Assembly (NCBI RefSeq): GCF_032598905.1
Contig: NZ_CP122458.1
Span: forward strand, 9,821,001 to 9,885,000
Direction: 5' to 3'
Length of the DNA: 64,000 nucleotides
Origin: Streptomyces sp. 11x1
GTDB lineage: Bacteria; Actinomycetota; Actinomycetes; Streptomycetales; Streptomycetaceae
The first letter of the stretch is position 1. The number at the start of each line of letters is the position of its first letter. Made by a program: the position numbers and the translations under genes. The notes under the pieces were generated by a model, which was not told the DNA's origin, searched no databases, and saw only the letters and a program-made list of their open reading frames with translations. Of this stretch, positions 43,987-52,969 are shown piece after piece.

Positions 43987-44105
43987 GACCGGCGGGGCGG
44001 GGGCGGGACGCTGGCCCGGTGAGGTCACCGCACCGCCGTGCGCCGACGGTGCGGAAGCGGCCCGCTCGGCCGCGAGGACGCGACGCGAGGACGCGAGGAG
44101 GAGCC

Positions 44106-44867
44106 ATGACCGAGTCCCCTGGCCCGGCACCGCGTACCGGGGCGGACGACTACAGGCCTGGTGGGGCCGGGGCCGGTCCCGGAGCGGGGGGCGGTGTGCC
44201 CGGTGGCGCGGGCGAAGCGCCCGGTCCGGGGGAGGCGGGCCCCATACCGGGCGGGGACGCCTCCGCGGTGCTGGGTGATCCGGCGGAGGCGCTGGGGAGG
44301 GTCGGCCGGTCCTGGAAATGGATCCTCGGCTCGGCGCTGGCCACGCTCGTGCCGGGCGTCATCCTCCTGGTCTGGCCGGACGGGACCCTGCACGTCATCG
44401 CGGTTCTGCTCGGGCTGTACCTGCTCGCGATCGGGGCGTTCCGGTTCGTCGACGTCTTCGCCCGGGAAGAGGCGGGCGAGCGGCTGCCGGGGCTCCTCCT
44501 CGCGCTGCTGTACGTCCTGGCCGGTGTCCTGTGCCTGCGGAACCCGCTGCAGACCATCACCGCGCTCTCGCTGATCGTGGGGATCGTCTGGCTGGCGACC
44601 GGCATCCTCACGCTCTACACCGCCCTCGCCGCCAAGAGCCTGCCCCACCGGGGCTTCGTCCTCGGCGTGGCGGTGCTCGGCATCGTCGCGGGGATCGTGG
44701 TGCTGGCCCTGCCGACCGAGTCGGCCACGGCACTGACCCGGCTGCTCGGCCTGTGGCTCGTCCTGCTCGGCCTGGCCGAGGCGACGGTCGCCCTCGCCTG
44801 GCGGGCCGCCCTCCGCCGGGCGGGCCTCACGGGCTCCCACGCCCATCCGACCACGGGCGCCGTCTGA
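44106..44867 (+). CDS. HdeD/DUF308-type membrane protein
   Basis: 253 residues. ATG 44106 follows GAGGAGGAG. The first 60 residues are a glycine/proline-rich cytoplasmic leader, followed by six membrane helices in the HdeD arrangement (WILGSALATLVPGVILLVWP, then HVIAVLLGLYLLAIGAFRFV, LLALLYVLAGVLCLRNP and so on). HdeD is linked to acid resistance in enterobacteria; the role in actinobacteria is not established. It is followed closely by the membrane protein gene at 44895. Confidence 0.82.
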   Translation: MTESPGPAPRTGADDYRPGGAGAGPGAGGGVPGGAGEAPGPGEAGPIPGGDASAVLGDPAEALGRVGRSWKWILGSALATLVPGVILLVWPDGTLHVIAVLLGLYLLAIGAFRFVDVFAREEAGERLPGLLLALLYVLAGVLCLRNPLQTITALSLIVGIVWLATGILTLYTALAAKSLPHRGFVLGVAVLGIVAGIVVLALPTESATALTRLLGLWLVLLGLAEATVALAWRAALRRAGLTGSHAHPTTGAV

Positions 44868-44894
44868 GCCTCCCGCACACCCCGAGGAGGAGCC

Positions 44895-46697
44895 ATGTTC
44901 CCGGGCAACGACCCCGTACCACCGAACTCAGACCCCCCGGCCGACAGCACCGGTCCGGCCGACCGTACCGGCCCGAGCGGCCACACCGGCCCGGCCGACG
45001 ACGCCGGCCCGAGCGGCGACAGCGACCCGCGCGGCGACAGTGGCCCGACCGACGACACCGGCTCGGGTGGCGGGGCCGCCGCCAGGGGTGGGGGGACCGA
45101 GCGGGGCGGACAGCCCGGTCGGGCCGGCGAACCCGGGCCGGTGTCGTCGGTCGGGCCTGATGACGTACCCACCCCCGGCGGGGCCGGCCCGGGCGGGACC
45201 GAGCCTGGCAGAGCGACCGGATCAGGCGGCGAGCCCGAACCGGGCGAGGGGGCCGCGGCGGGTCGCGTGATGGGCGCGGGCGCCGGGGGCGATGGGACCG
45301 GCTCGCGCGGTAGGAGCGGCTCGGGCGGTGGGACCGGCACGGGCGAGGGGGGCCAGGCGGCCGGTGGGGCCGGCTCGGCGGCCGGGGGCGCCGGGGGCGG
45401 TGGGCATGTGATCAGTGCCGAGGAGCGGGCCGAGTACGAGCGGCTGCGGCGGCACGCCGGTGTGCGGCATCGGCGGCTGCGCAAGGCAGGGGCCGCTGTT
45501 CTGCTCGTGGTGACCCTGCTGCTCGCTCCGCTCGCCGTCGTCGCGGCCTGGGTGGAGGACACCGTCGCCGACACCGACCGGTACGTCGAGACGGTCGCTC
45601 CGCTGGCGTCCGACCCGGCGATCCAGAACGTCGTGATCGAGCGGCTCACCGACGAGGTCGTCAAGAACGTGGACGTGAAAGCGGTGACGGACGCTCTCAC
45701 CAAGGTGCTCGCCGAGAACGGCGCGCCGCCGCAGGTCGTGGCCGGCGCCGAGGCTCTCGACGGCCCGCTGCGCTCCGTGGTCAGGACCGTCGTGGACCGC
45801 AACGTCACCCGCGTGATCACCAGCGAGCTCTTCCAGCAGGTCTGGGAGGGCTCGAACCGGCGGGCGCACGCGGCCGTGGTGCACATGCTCACCGGCGAGC
45901 GGGAGGGCGCGCTGCGCGCCACCGGCGACACGATCCAGCTCGACGTGGGCGCCGTCGTCGACCAGGTGCGGGAGCGTCTCGTGGACGCGGGCTTCGACAA
46001 GGCCGCCGCCATCCCCGACAGCGACCGTACGATCACCCTGTTCCACACCGACGAGCTGGGCAAGGCGCAGGACGCCATGCGGCTGCTGAACATCCTCGGC
46101 ACCTGGCTGCCCGTGATCACGATCGCCCTCGCCGCCCTGGCGGTGTGGACCGCCCCGGGCCACCGGGTGATGCTGCTGATCACGTCCCTCGGCCTCAGCC
46201 TGATGATGGGGGTGCTGCTCGTCGCGCTGGCCGTCGTCCGCCGTGTCTACCTGGACGCAGTACCTGCGGCGACCCTGCCGCCCGACGCGGCCGCGGCCAT
46301 CTTCGACACCTTCCTGCGCTTCCTGCGCGACAGTACGCGCACCTTGCTCGTCCTCTTCCTGGCCACGGCCCTCGCCGCCTATCTGTACGGTCCCGGGCGG
46401 CTCGCACGCAGGGTGCGGGCCCTGTCCCGGCGCGGAACCACGGCGGCCGGGCGGTCGCTGCGGAGCGCGGGACTGAGCACCGGGCGCGCCGGGCGAGGCC
46501 TGGCGGCCCACCCCCGCTGGACCACCGGTGTGGTCCTCGGGGCGGGCGCGCTGGCCCTGCTGCTCTGGAACCGCCCCACGGTCGGCGCGGTCGTCCTGGT
46601 CGCCGTCCTGGTCGTGGCCGTACTGGCGCTGGTGTCGATGGTCGCCGCCGCGGCGGACCCCGCCCCGAAGGAGGCCGGTCTCACCCGCCCGGGGTGA
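44895..46697 (+). CDS. Large membrane protein with long low-complexity N-terminus
   Basis: 600 residues. RBS AGGAGGAG precedes ATG 44895. Residues 1-175 are a disordered G/P/T/D-rich region built of near-repeats (GPSGHTGPADDAGPSGDSDP). A membrane anchor follows (AAVLLVVTLLLAPLAVVAAW), then an extracellular domain of about 180 residues containing EDTVADTDRYVETVAPLASD and VVDQVRERLVDAGFDKAAAI, and three to four C-terminal helices. Similar proteins without the long leader are common in Streptomyces and have no assigned function. The external domain between membrane segments suggests an envelope role. Confidence 0.78.
   Translation: MFPGNDPVPPNSDPPADSTGPADRTGPSGHTGPADDAGPSGDSDPRGDSGPTDDTGSGGGAAARGGGTERGGQPGRAGEPGPVSSVGPDDVPTPGGAGPGGTEPGRATGSGGEPEPGEGAAAGRVMGAGAGGDGTGSRGRSGSGGGTGTGEGGQAAGGAGSAAGGAGGGGHVISAEERAEYERLRRHAGVRHRRLRKAGAAVLLVVTLLLAPLAVVAAWVEDTVADTDRYVETVAPLASDPAIQNVVIERLTDEVVKNVDVKAVTDALTKVLAENGAPPQVVAGAEALDGPLRSVVRTVVDRNVTRVITSELFQQVWEGSNRRAHAAVVHMLTGEREGALRATGDTIQLDVGAVVDQVRERLVDAGFDKAAAIPDSDRTITLFHTDELGKAQDAMRLLNILGTWLPVITIALAALAVWTAPGHRVMLLITSLGLSLMMGVLLVALAVVRRVYLDAVPAATLPPDAAAAIFDTFLRFLRDSTRTLLVLFLATALAAYLYGPGRLARRVRALSRRGTTAAGRSLRSAGLSTGRAGRGLAAHPRWTTGVVLGAGALALLLWNRPTVGAVVLVAVLVVAVLALVSMVAAAADPAPKEAGLTRPG
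44936..45070 (+). repeat. Imperfect short tandem repeats coding the disordered leader
   Basis: Units of about 18-36 bases built on GGCCCGAGCGGC and GGCCCGACCGACGAC alternate through this stretch and encode GPSG.. / GPTDDTG-like peptides. Such arrays tend to vary in length between strains. Confidence 0.6.
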
Positions 46698-46810
46698 GGC
46701 CGGGCGGCCCCGGGCGTGGGCACGCTGGGATCGGCGCCGACCGTGGTGCCACGGGCGCGCCGAGGACGGCAGGACACCTGCCGGGCGAACGCCCGGGACG
46801 GAGGAGAGAC

Positions 46811-47281
46811 ATGAGTGGTCCGACGTACCTCGCGTACGACTACCCGCTGCTGAGCGTCTTCTGGTCCATGCTCCTGCTGTTCCTGTGGATCATGTGGTTC
46901 GTGCTGCTCTTCCGGGTCGTCGTCGACATCTTCCGCGACGACGACATGAGCGGCTGGGCCAAGGCGGGCTGGCTGGTCTTCACGATCCTGCTGCCGTTCC
47001 TGGGCGTGTTCGTCTATGTGATCGCCCGGGGCAAGAACATGGGCCTCCGCGAGGTGTCGCAGGCGCGTGCGCAGCAGGCGGCCTTCGACGACTACATCAG
47101 GCAGACGGCCAAAGGCAGCGACGGACGGTCCAGCAGCGTCGACGAGCTCGCCAGGCTGTCCGAGATCCGTTCGCGCGGCGACATCACGGACGACGAGTTC
47201 CGCCGCGCGAAGGAACTGGTCCTGAGCGGCCACGGAGCCTCGGCGGGCACGGGCGTCGGCCCGACCGCCGCCGGGCGCTGA
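46811..47281 (+). CDS. PLDc_N and SHOCT domain membrane protein
   Basis: 156 residues. ATG 46811 follows GGAGGAGAG. The N-terminal part holds two membrane helices (FWSMLLLFLWIMWFVLLFRV and AGWLVFTILLPFLGVFVYVI) of the phospholipase D nuclease N-terminal type, with the family sequence VDIFRDDDMSGWAKAGW between them. The C-terminal short SHOCT domain reads ELARLSEIRSRGDITDDEF. SHOCT segments are thought to mediate oligomerisation. No catalytic site is present. Confidence 0.87.
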   Translation: MSGPTYLAYDYPLLSVFWSMLLLFLWIMWFVLLFRVVVDIFRDDDMSGWAKAGWLVFTILLPFLGVFVYVIARGKNMGLREVSQARAQQAAFDDYIRQTAKGSDGRSSSVDELARLSEIRSRGDITDDEFRRAKELVLSGHGASAGTGVGPTAAGR

Positions 47282-47330
47282 GGGCCGATCCGACACTCAC
47301 CGCACGACGACACCGAATCGAGGCAACGGT

Positions 47331-47762
47331 ATGACCACACACACCGGACACATGCACTCGGCCAAGCGGTCACGGCCCTTCGCCGAGGGGCTGACGGTCT
47401 TCGCCGCCGTCATACTCATGATCGCGGGCGTTCTCGACATCCTGCGGGGCGTCATGGCCATCGCCGAGGACGAGGTCTTCGTCTCCACGCCCGACTACGT
47501 CTTCCAGTTCGATCTGACCGGCTGGGGCTGGGTCCACCTCGCCCTCGGCGCCGTGGCCGTGCTGGTCAGTCTGGGCCTCTTCCAGGAATCCCTGTGGGCC
47601 CGGGTCGCCGGCGTCGCCATCGCGGGGCTGATCATCATCGCCAACTTCCTGTCCCTGCCGTACTACCCCGTCTGGTCCATCGTGATGATCGCCTTCTCGG
47701 CCTTCATCATCTGGGCCCTGTGCGTGACGAGGTGGGACGATTCCGGGTCCGCGCTCCACTGA
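47331..47762 (+). CDS. DUF7144-type four-helix membrane protein
   Basis: 143 residues. Four membrane helices: LTVFAAVILMIAGVLDILRG, then WGWVHLALGAVAVLVSLGLF, ARVAGVAIAGLIIIANFLSL and YYPVWSIVMIAFSAFIIWAL. The motif YVFQFDLTGWGWVHL is characteristic of this Streptomyces family, which has no known function. Only a weak GAGG ribosome site is visible. It ends the run of small membrane genes; a hairpin at 47868-47886 follows. Confidence 0.82.
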   Translation: MTTHTGHMHSAKRSRPFAEGLTVFAAVILMIAGVLDILRGVMAIAEDEVFVSTPDYVFQFDLTGWGWVHLALGAVAVLVSLGLFQESLWARVAGVAIAGLIIIANFLSLPYYPVWSIVMIAFSAFIIWALCVTRWDDSGSALH

Positions 47763-48157
47763 GCGAGCGGTCCCTCGGTGGAGACAGCTCCTGCGAGCGG
47801 CGCGGCCGAGCAGTGCCGCGCCGCCACAGTGGCGTCACGGGGGAGGGGGCGGATGCCGCCCCCAAGGCGCCGCCCGGCGGGCGGCGTTCGCCCACAGGTG
47901 TTCCCAACTCGCAGCCGTGCGGCACTGGTTGCCGTCGGTCCGTTCAGGTCCTCGGGCAACTCGGGCGTGCCGACGGTCGTCTCTCTGTACGCTGCGACGC
48001 CTCTGTGACGTCCGGGGGCGCGGGGCGTGGTGAGTCGTGTGAGACGCCGATCCGTATATCTACCTGCATGTAGAGTCCTGCGGGTTCGGTGATCACGACC
48101 GCCGGATGTGCTGGGGGCAGTCGACCGGCCGGGTGCGGCCGAGGTGGGGGAGGGCCG
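47763..48157. other. Intergenic region with hairpin and a small dyad before the LCP gene
   Basis: CGCCGCC (47868-47874) pairs with GGCGGCG (47880-47886) and may end the membrane-gene run. TCTAC-CTGCAT-GTAGA (48059-48074) is a perfect 5-bp dyad upstream of the LCP gene; TAGAGT within it could also be read as a -10. No gene is supported here. Confidence 0.45.
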
Positions 48158-49543
48158 GTGAGTGGTACGGGTAGGCGGCGCGCGGGTGCCGGAGGCGGGA
48201 GGACGCGGCTGACGCGGCGGGGCCGGACGGTGAGCTGGCTCGCCGGCGGCGCGGCCCTGCTCGTCCTCGGTGTCGGCGGCGTCGGGGCCTGGGTCTACAA
48301 GGACCTCGACAACAACATCACGGGCGCCGACGTCGACGGCAAGCTCGGCGGCGACCGCCCGGTCAATCTGAGCCCGGGTTCGAAGAACATCATGGTGGTC
48401 GGCTCGGACAGCCGCGACGGGGCCAACGCGAAGTACGGCAAGGACCTGACCACCATGCAGTCCGACACGCTCATGGTGCTGCACCTCCCCGCGAACCGGG
48501 AGTGGGCCACCGTGGTGTCGTTCCCGCGTGACTCGTGGGTCGAGATAGCGGCGTGCGAGAAGGGCGACGGCAGTACGTCGGGCCGGCACCTGGCGAAGAT
48601 CAACGAGGCGTTCGCGATCGGCGGCTCCAGCGGTGAGGTCGCCGGCGCGGCCGCCTGCTCGATCAGGACGGTCGAGGCCAACACCGGTCTGCGCATCGAC
48701 AACTTCATGTCCGTCGACTTCCAGGGCTTCAAGGGGATGGTCGACGCCCTGGACGGCATAGAGGTCTGCCCCGAGCAGGCCATCAAGGACGACAACGCCC
48801 TCCTCGACATGGAGGCCGGCTGCCAGACGGTCGACGGGGAGACGGCCCTCGGCTATGTGCGCACCCGCTACGCCGTCGGCGACGGCTCCGACATCGGGCG
48901 CATCGGCCGGCAGCAGGAGTTCATGGAGACCCTGGCGGCCAAGGCCAAGTCCCGCCTGACCAGCCCCACTTCGCTCTACGACTTCCTGCAGTCCGCCACC
49001 AAGTCGCTGACCACGGACGAGGATCTCGACGGTATCGACCCGCTCTACGACCTCGCCTCCCAGCTCAAGGGCATCCCGAGCGACCGGCTGACCTTCCTGA
49101 CCGTCCCCAACTACCCCCGTGAGGCCGACGTCCCCGCCGACAAGGCCAACATCGTCTGGCAGTACCCGCAGGCCGCTGACCTGTTCACCTCCCTGGCAGG
49201 CGACAAGGAGGTCGACAAGAAGAAGCTCCAGGCGCAGGCCAAGAACGATCTGATCTACGCCTCCGACGTGCGCGTCCAGGTCCTCAACGGCACCGGTGTC
49301 TCCGGTCGGGCCGCCGCGGTCGCCGAGAAGCTGCGCGAGGCGGGCTTCACGGTCGTCGGCACGGGCAACGCGCCCGAGGACACCGACACCACCACGGTCG
49401 CCCATCCGGCCGAACTCGCCCAGCAGGCGCGGGTGCTCGCCTCACGGCTGCCCGACGTCAAGGCCGCACGGTCCGCGGAGGCGGCGGCGGGAGTGGTGAC
49501 GCTGGTGGTGGGGTCGGATCTCGATCTGGAGAAGCTCCGGTGA
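48158..49543 (+). CDS. LytR-CpsA-Psr (LCP) family cell-wall glycopolymer ligase
   Basis: 461 residues from GTG 48158, chosen because GGGGGAGGG lies just upstream; an in-frame GTG at 48089 adds 23 unremarkable residues. A basic cytoplasmic start and one membrane helix (LAGGAALLVLGVGGVGAWVY) precede the extracellular LCP domain with NIMVVGSDSRDG, SDTLMVLHLP, VVSFPRDSWVEI and GYVRTRYAVGDGSDIGRIGR, which carry the conserved aspartates and arginines. A LytR_C domain follows (about 365-455). LCP enzymes attach teichoic-type or other glycopolymers to peptidoglycan. Confidence 0.92.
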   Translation: MSGTGRRRAGAGGGRTRLTRRGRTVSWLAGGAALLVLGVGGVGAWVYKDLDNNITGADVDGKLGGDRPVNLSPGSKNIMVVGSDSRDGANAKYGKDLTTMQSDTLMVLHLPANREWATVVSFPRDSWVEIAACEKGDGSTSGRHLAKINEAFAIGGSSGEVAGAAACSIRTVEANTGLRIDNFMSVDFQGFKGMVDALDGIEVCPEQAIKDDNALLDMEAGCQTVDGETALGYVRTRYAVGDGSDIGRIGRQQEFMETLAAKAKSRLTSPTSLYDFLQSATKSLTTDEDLDGIDPLYDLASQLKGIPSDRLTFLTVPNYPREADVPADKANIVWQYPQAADLFTSLAGDKEVDKKKLQAQAKNDLIYASDVRVQVLNGTGVSGRAAAVAEKLREAGFTVVGTGNAPEDTDTTTVAHPAELAQQARVLASRLPDVKAARSAEAAAGVVTLVVGSDLDLEKLR

Positions 49544-49593
49544 CACGGCGGCGATGACACGGCCGCGGTGACACGGGCGGGGCGAAGCGCGGA

Positions 49594-49629
49594 CTCGCCG
49601 CGGTCCGGTGGTGGCCGGGCCGCGGCGAG
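49594..49629. terminator. Hairpin between convergent LCP and DUF4394 genes
   Basis: CTCGCCGCGG (49594-49603) pairs perfectly with CCGCGGCGAG (49620-49629), and inner CCGG/CCGG bases extend the fold. It can terminate both converging transcripts. Confidence 0.7.
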
Positions 49630-49654
49630 GACGTGACGAGGGTGTGACGGGGGA

Positions 49655-50545
49655 TCAGGTGCCGGTGAGGGAGACGGCCACGTCCGTGATGTTCAGGGGG
49701 AACTTGGACTTGGCGGCGTCGTTCACGAGTGTGGCCTGCCCCGTGAAGAGGTTGAGGGTGTAGAGGGAGGGCGTGCTCGCGCCGTAGGCGGTGAGGCTGG
49801 CGAAGGCCGTGTTGTCCACCGTCTTGCCGCCGCTCAGCGTGCTGTAGATGTCCGCGCCGGCGTTGATCTGGGCGTCGAGGCCGAGGTTGCCGGTCGGGGA
49901 CAGCGTGCCGTTGTTGGCCGGGGCCTGGATGACGACCTGGTCGCTGGTCGTGTTGATGTCGAACAGGGTGGTCGCCGTGGTCCCGTCGAGGTCGTTGTTG
50001 GTGTAGGCGGCGGCCGAGACACCCTTGGTCGTGCCCTCGATCGGCGGGGTGGTGAGGTTCAGGTCCTGGATGGTCGTGTGGTCATTGAGGTTGTGCCGCA
50101 GGTTCTGGCCCTTGTCGCTGATCACGCGCAGCCGGTCGGCCGCCGGGTTGAAGTCGACGCCGAAGTTCGAGCCGTTCAGCGCGTACTGGAGCTGGGACAC
50201 CTTGGTGACCACGACGTCCTGGGTGCCCGTCGGGATCTTGATCGTGTAGATGCCGCCCTTGTTGCCCACGCCGTACAACGTGCCGTTCTGCACCCGGAAG
50301 TCGATGCCGATCAGCGCCGTGTCGCCGCTGAGGCCGGTGACGGCCCTGACCCAGTTGAGCACGTCCGCCCGGTCGGTCCAGAACGCGGCCATCAGGGTGC
50401 CGTCACCGGTGATCCCGTAGGCGCGCAGGCTGGGGGCGGCGGCGGGGGCGGCGGAACCGGTGCCCGGTGCCCCGAGCATGAGCGCGGTCGACGTGACCAT
50501 GACCGCCATCGCCGCCATGATTCTCTTTCGCGTGCCTGCTTTCAT
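49655..50545 (-). CDS. Secreted DUF4394 domain protein
   Basis: 296 residues. ATG 50545 has GGGAGGGAAA upstream. A Sec signal peptide is evident (KRIMAAMAVMVTSTALMLGA, with cleavage near GSAAPAAA). The rest is a DUF4394 repeat-like beta structure (YGITGDGTLMAAFWTDRADV; LYGVGNKGGIYTIKIP; NFGVDFNPAADRLRVISDKG). No catalytic residues are known for the family. It is divergent from the CdaR-like gene at 50818, with 272 bases between the starts. Confidence 0.87.
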   Translation of the reverse strand: MKAGTRKRIMAAMAVMVTSTALMLGAPGTGSAAPAAAPSLRAYGITGDGTLMAAFWTDRADVLNWVRAVTGLSGDTALIGIDFRVQNGTLYGVGNKGGIYTIKIPTGTQDVVVTKVSQLQYALNGSNFGVDFNPAADRLRVISDKGQNLRHNLNDHTTIQDLNLTTPPIEGTTKGVSAAAYTNNDLDGTTATTLFDINTTSDQVVIQAPANNGTLSPTGNLGLDAQINAGADIYSTLSGGKTVDNTAFASLTAYGASTPSLYTLNLFTGQATLVNDAAKSKFPLNITDVAVSLTGT

Positions 50546-50760
50546 CGGAGTTTCCCTCCCGTTTGGGCGTGCGCCCGTGTCCGGTGCTCGGTCGAGGAAT
50601 TTCCGTACTCCTGCCCGTACTGATAGCCGGAAACGTTCCGGAGTGGAGCCGGAATGCTTGCGGCGTTCTTCCCCCACGGGTGGGTACGCGGCTCTCATTA
50701 AGGACGCTTTACGACTCCTACACAAGCGGAAGCGGTGACGGGAACGACCCGATCCGGGAA

Positions 50761-50780
50761 TTTTGCGCACGGTGACAAAA
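50761..50780. promoter_or_regulatory. Dyad related to the TTGTGC-N4-GCACAA operator
   Basis: TTTTGCGCACGGTGACAAAA has inverted TTTTG/CAAAA ends. Its reverse complement matches the right operator copy (TTTTGTGCCTGTGCACAATT) at 14 of 20 positions by hand. It lies 37 bases before the start of a second CdaR-like regulator, matching the gene context of the first. Confidence 0.5.
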
Positions 50781-50817
50781 CCCGGTCGGCCCCCTTGCCG
50801 CCGTTTTATGCGGAGTG

Positions 50818-52122
50818 ATGAACGCCGTCCGGATCTCGACTGTCGGCGCGTTCGTCCGGAATGACATGCTCGCGTCCATGGGGAGCCTCTTCGCCGAACT
50901 GGCCCGTCAGGCGCCGACCAACGCCCGCCGGGAGGTAGAGACGTACACGCGCGAGATCGCGGAGTTCGGGTTTCTGGGCAAGGACCCCCGGGCGCGGGCG
51001 CAGACGCTGGACCAAGCGGTCTGGCTCCGGCACCGAACCGTCGAACTGTCTCCGCACAACGCGGAGTTGAGCGACAGCGATCTCGAATACATCGCGTCCA
51101 TGGGAGAGCTGCGGGCCGGTGCGGGCATGTCGCTCGACGCACGGCAGCAGGTGTTGCGGGTGCACACCGCGCTCATGCTGCGCGAGATCAACGAGGCGAC
51201 CGAGGCCCAGCGCGCCGCCGGCGTGGACGAACTCATGCGGATCATGACCTGGTTCGCCCCGCAGGGCGAGCGCGGCATCGGCGCCTACCGGCAGGGATTC
51301 GTCCGTGTACTGCGCCGCCGAATGCCGTACGTCGAACAGATCGCCCTGCTGGCCCGGTCATTGCTGAACGGGGATCCCATAGCTGCGGAACTCGCCGAGG
51401 CAGTCGACATGGAACTGCCGGACCGGTATGCGGTGACGGTGTTCCGGCTGCCTGATCCTCCCCAGGTCGACCGCGTCCTGGAAAACGAGATCGAAACACT
51501 GGTGAAGAGCCACCGGGCCCCGATCGTATGGGGTGCGCGGAGCGGCGACGGGAGCGGTGAGCTCATCGCGCTCGTCCCCGTGAATTCCGACGCCGCGCGG
51601 GCGGAGAATGTGCCACCGCACACTGTTGTCGACCTCCTGCCCGAGCTCGCCCCGGAGCATGTCGCGGACCTCGTACGGGACGTGGCCCAGGTGCTCGGCC
51701 GCCCCTGTGCCGTCGGCACCGCCGACGCGCCGCTGCCCGAGCTGTCCGACGCGCTCGACAGGGCCCGGCGGATCAGTGACACCGCCCCGCTGCGGCGGGC
51801 CTCCGCGCGTCTGCGGCCGCACACCCTGGCGGACCTCTTCGTCGAACTCGCCGTCGCGGACGTGCCGTTCGTCGACGCCTGGCTGCGCGCACTGTCCGAC
51901 CGGCTGGCCGCCGGCCCGGACCTGCTGGTCACACTCGACATGTACTACCGCAACGACATGCACCGCGGCGCCACGGCGACGGCCCTCAACGTCCACACCC
52001 GCACCCTCGACTACCGCCTGCGCCGGGTGCGGGAGCTCACTGGCATGGACCCGGGCTCGACCCGGGGGGTGCGCGCGCTCAGCGCGGCCGTCGCCCGGCG
52101 CCAGTCGGGAGCGTGGCGCTGA
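50818..52122 (+). CDS. CdaR/PucR-type transcriptional regulator
   Basis: 434 residues. ATG 50818 or GTG 50815 is possible; neither has a good ribosome site, and an internal ATG at 50863 is an alternative. The N-terminal 170 residues are the RsbRD-like helical segment of actinobacterial members (ARAQTLDQAVWLRHRTVELS), followed by a CdaR-type middle and a C-terminal PucR helix-turn-helix (LDMYYRNDMHRGATATALNV followed by HTRTLDYRLRRVRELTGM). It has a dyad in its promoter region resembling those around the regulator at 34635. The gene divergent from it encodes the DUF4394 protein. Confidence 0.85.
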   Translation: MNAVRISTVGAFVRNDMLASMGSLFAELARQAPTNARREVETYTREIAEFGFLGKDPRARAQTLDQAVWLRHRTVELSPHNAELSDSDLEYIASMGELRAGAGMSLDARQQVLRVHTALMLREINEATEAQRAAGVDELMRIMTWFAPQGERGIGAYRQGFVRVLRRRMPYVEQIALLARSLLNGDPIAAELAEAVDMELPDRYAVTVFRLPDPPQVDRVLENEIETLVKSHRAPIVWGARSGDGSGELIALVPVNSDAARAENVPPHTVVDLLPELAPEHVADLVRDVAQVLGRPCAVGTADAPLPELSDALDRARRISDTAPLRRASARLRPHTLADLFVELAVADVPFVDAWLRALSDRLAAGPDLLVTLDMYYRNDMHRGATATALNVHTRTLDYRLRRVRELTGMDPGSTRGVRALSAAVARRQSGAWR

Positions 52123-52189
52123 CCCATGGACCCGCCCGACCCCGCGGCCGCCGTTCCCGGTGCCGTCCGCGATACGGCAGGCTGGGGCC

Positions 52190-52807
52190 GTGAGCAACAG
52201 TGACCCCCTCTTCATCAAGATCTGCGGTCTGCGGACCGAGCAGGACGTCGACACCGCCGTCGAGGCCGGCGCCGACGCCATCGGCTTCGTCTTCTCGGCC
52301 AGCCCGCGTCGTGTCGACGCCGCGACGGCCGCACGGCTGGGCCACCGCGTGCCGGAGCACGTCCTGACGGTGGGCGTCTTCCGGCAGGAGCCCCTGGACG
52401 ACGTGCGCTCCCTGGCCGCCGAGTCCGGGATCCGGGCGATCCAGCTGCACGGTCCCGACGACCGCGCCTACTACGACGAGCTGGCGGCCGACGACCGGAC
52501 ACTGATCCGCGCCGCCGCGTTCGGCGACGCCGTACCGAGCTGCGGCGAGTTCGGGGAGGACATGCTCCTGCTCGACGCCCCCGTCCCGGGCTCGGGCATC
52601 GCCTGGGACTGGGCGAGCACGCCGCTGGCGGCCTCCGGGGACAAATGGCTCCTCGCCGGCGGCCTCACCCCGGAGAACGTGCGCGACGCCGTCGCCGCCA
52701 CCGACCCGTGGGGCGTCGACGTCTCCAGCGGCGTGGAGCAGCGCCGAGGCGTCAAGGACCCCGCTCTGATCAGGGAGTTCATCAAGGTGGCCCGCTCCGC
52801 GAGGTGA
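52190..52807 (+). CDS. trpF: Phosphoribosylanthranilate isomerase
   Basis: 205 residues, normal TrpF length. GTG 52190 gives the expected start; the catalytic cysteine lies in the family motif KICGL near residue 10. Further family segments are GADAIGFVFSASPRRV, VGVFRQ, IQLHGPD, LLAGGLTPENV and GVDVSSGVEQRRGVKD. It catalyses the Amadori rearrangement of phosphoribosylanthranilate in tryptophan synthesis. It stands alone, away from other trp genes. Confidence 0.92.
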   Translation: MSNSDPLFIKICGLRTEQDVDTAVEAGADAIGFVFSASPRRVDAATAARLGHRVPEHVLTVGVFRQEPLDDVRSLAAESGIRAIQLHGPDDRAYYDELAADDRTLIRAAAFGDAVPSCGEFGEDMLLLDAPVPGSGIAWDWASTPLAASGDKWLLAGGLTPENVRDAVAATDPWGVDVSSGVEQRRGVKDPALIREFIKVARSAR

Positions 52808-52969
52808 CGGACGGCGGCAAAGGCGCCACATCGACGGGTGTGCGTCACGAGACCGGAGCTGTGAGTGGTGCCGCCCGCCGTTCCCCCGGAAGTGACCCTG
52901 GGGTAGGGTCCCCACGGTCCCGGCTACCGACTGAAGGTGGTCCGGTACGGGGAGTGTCGGAGGGGCGGC

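Noticed and set aside
42193..46705. 18-base identical sequence CCCGGGGTGAGGCCGGGC at 42193-42210 and 46688-46705
   Set aside because: Both lie near gene ends in extremely GC-rich context, and the match does not extend. It is best treated as coincidence or a weak relic.
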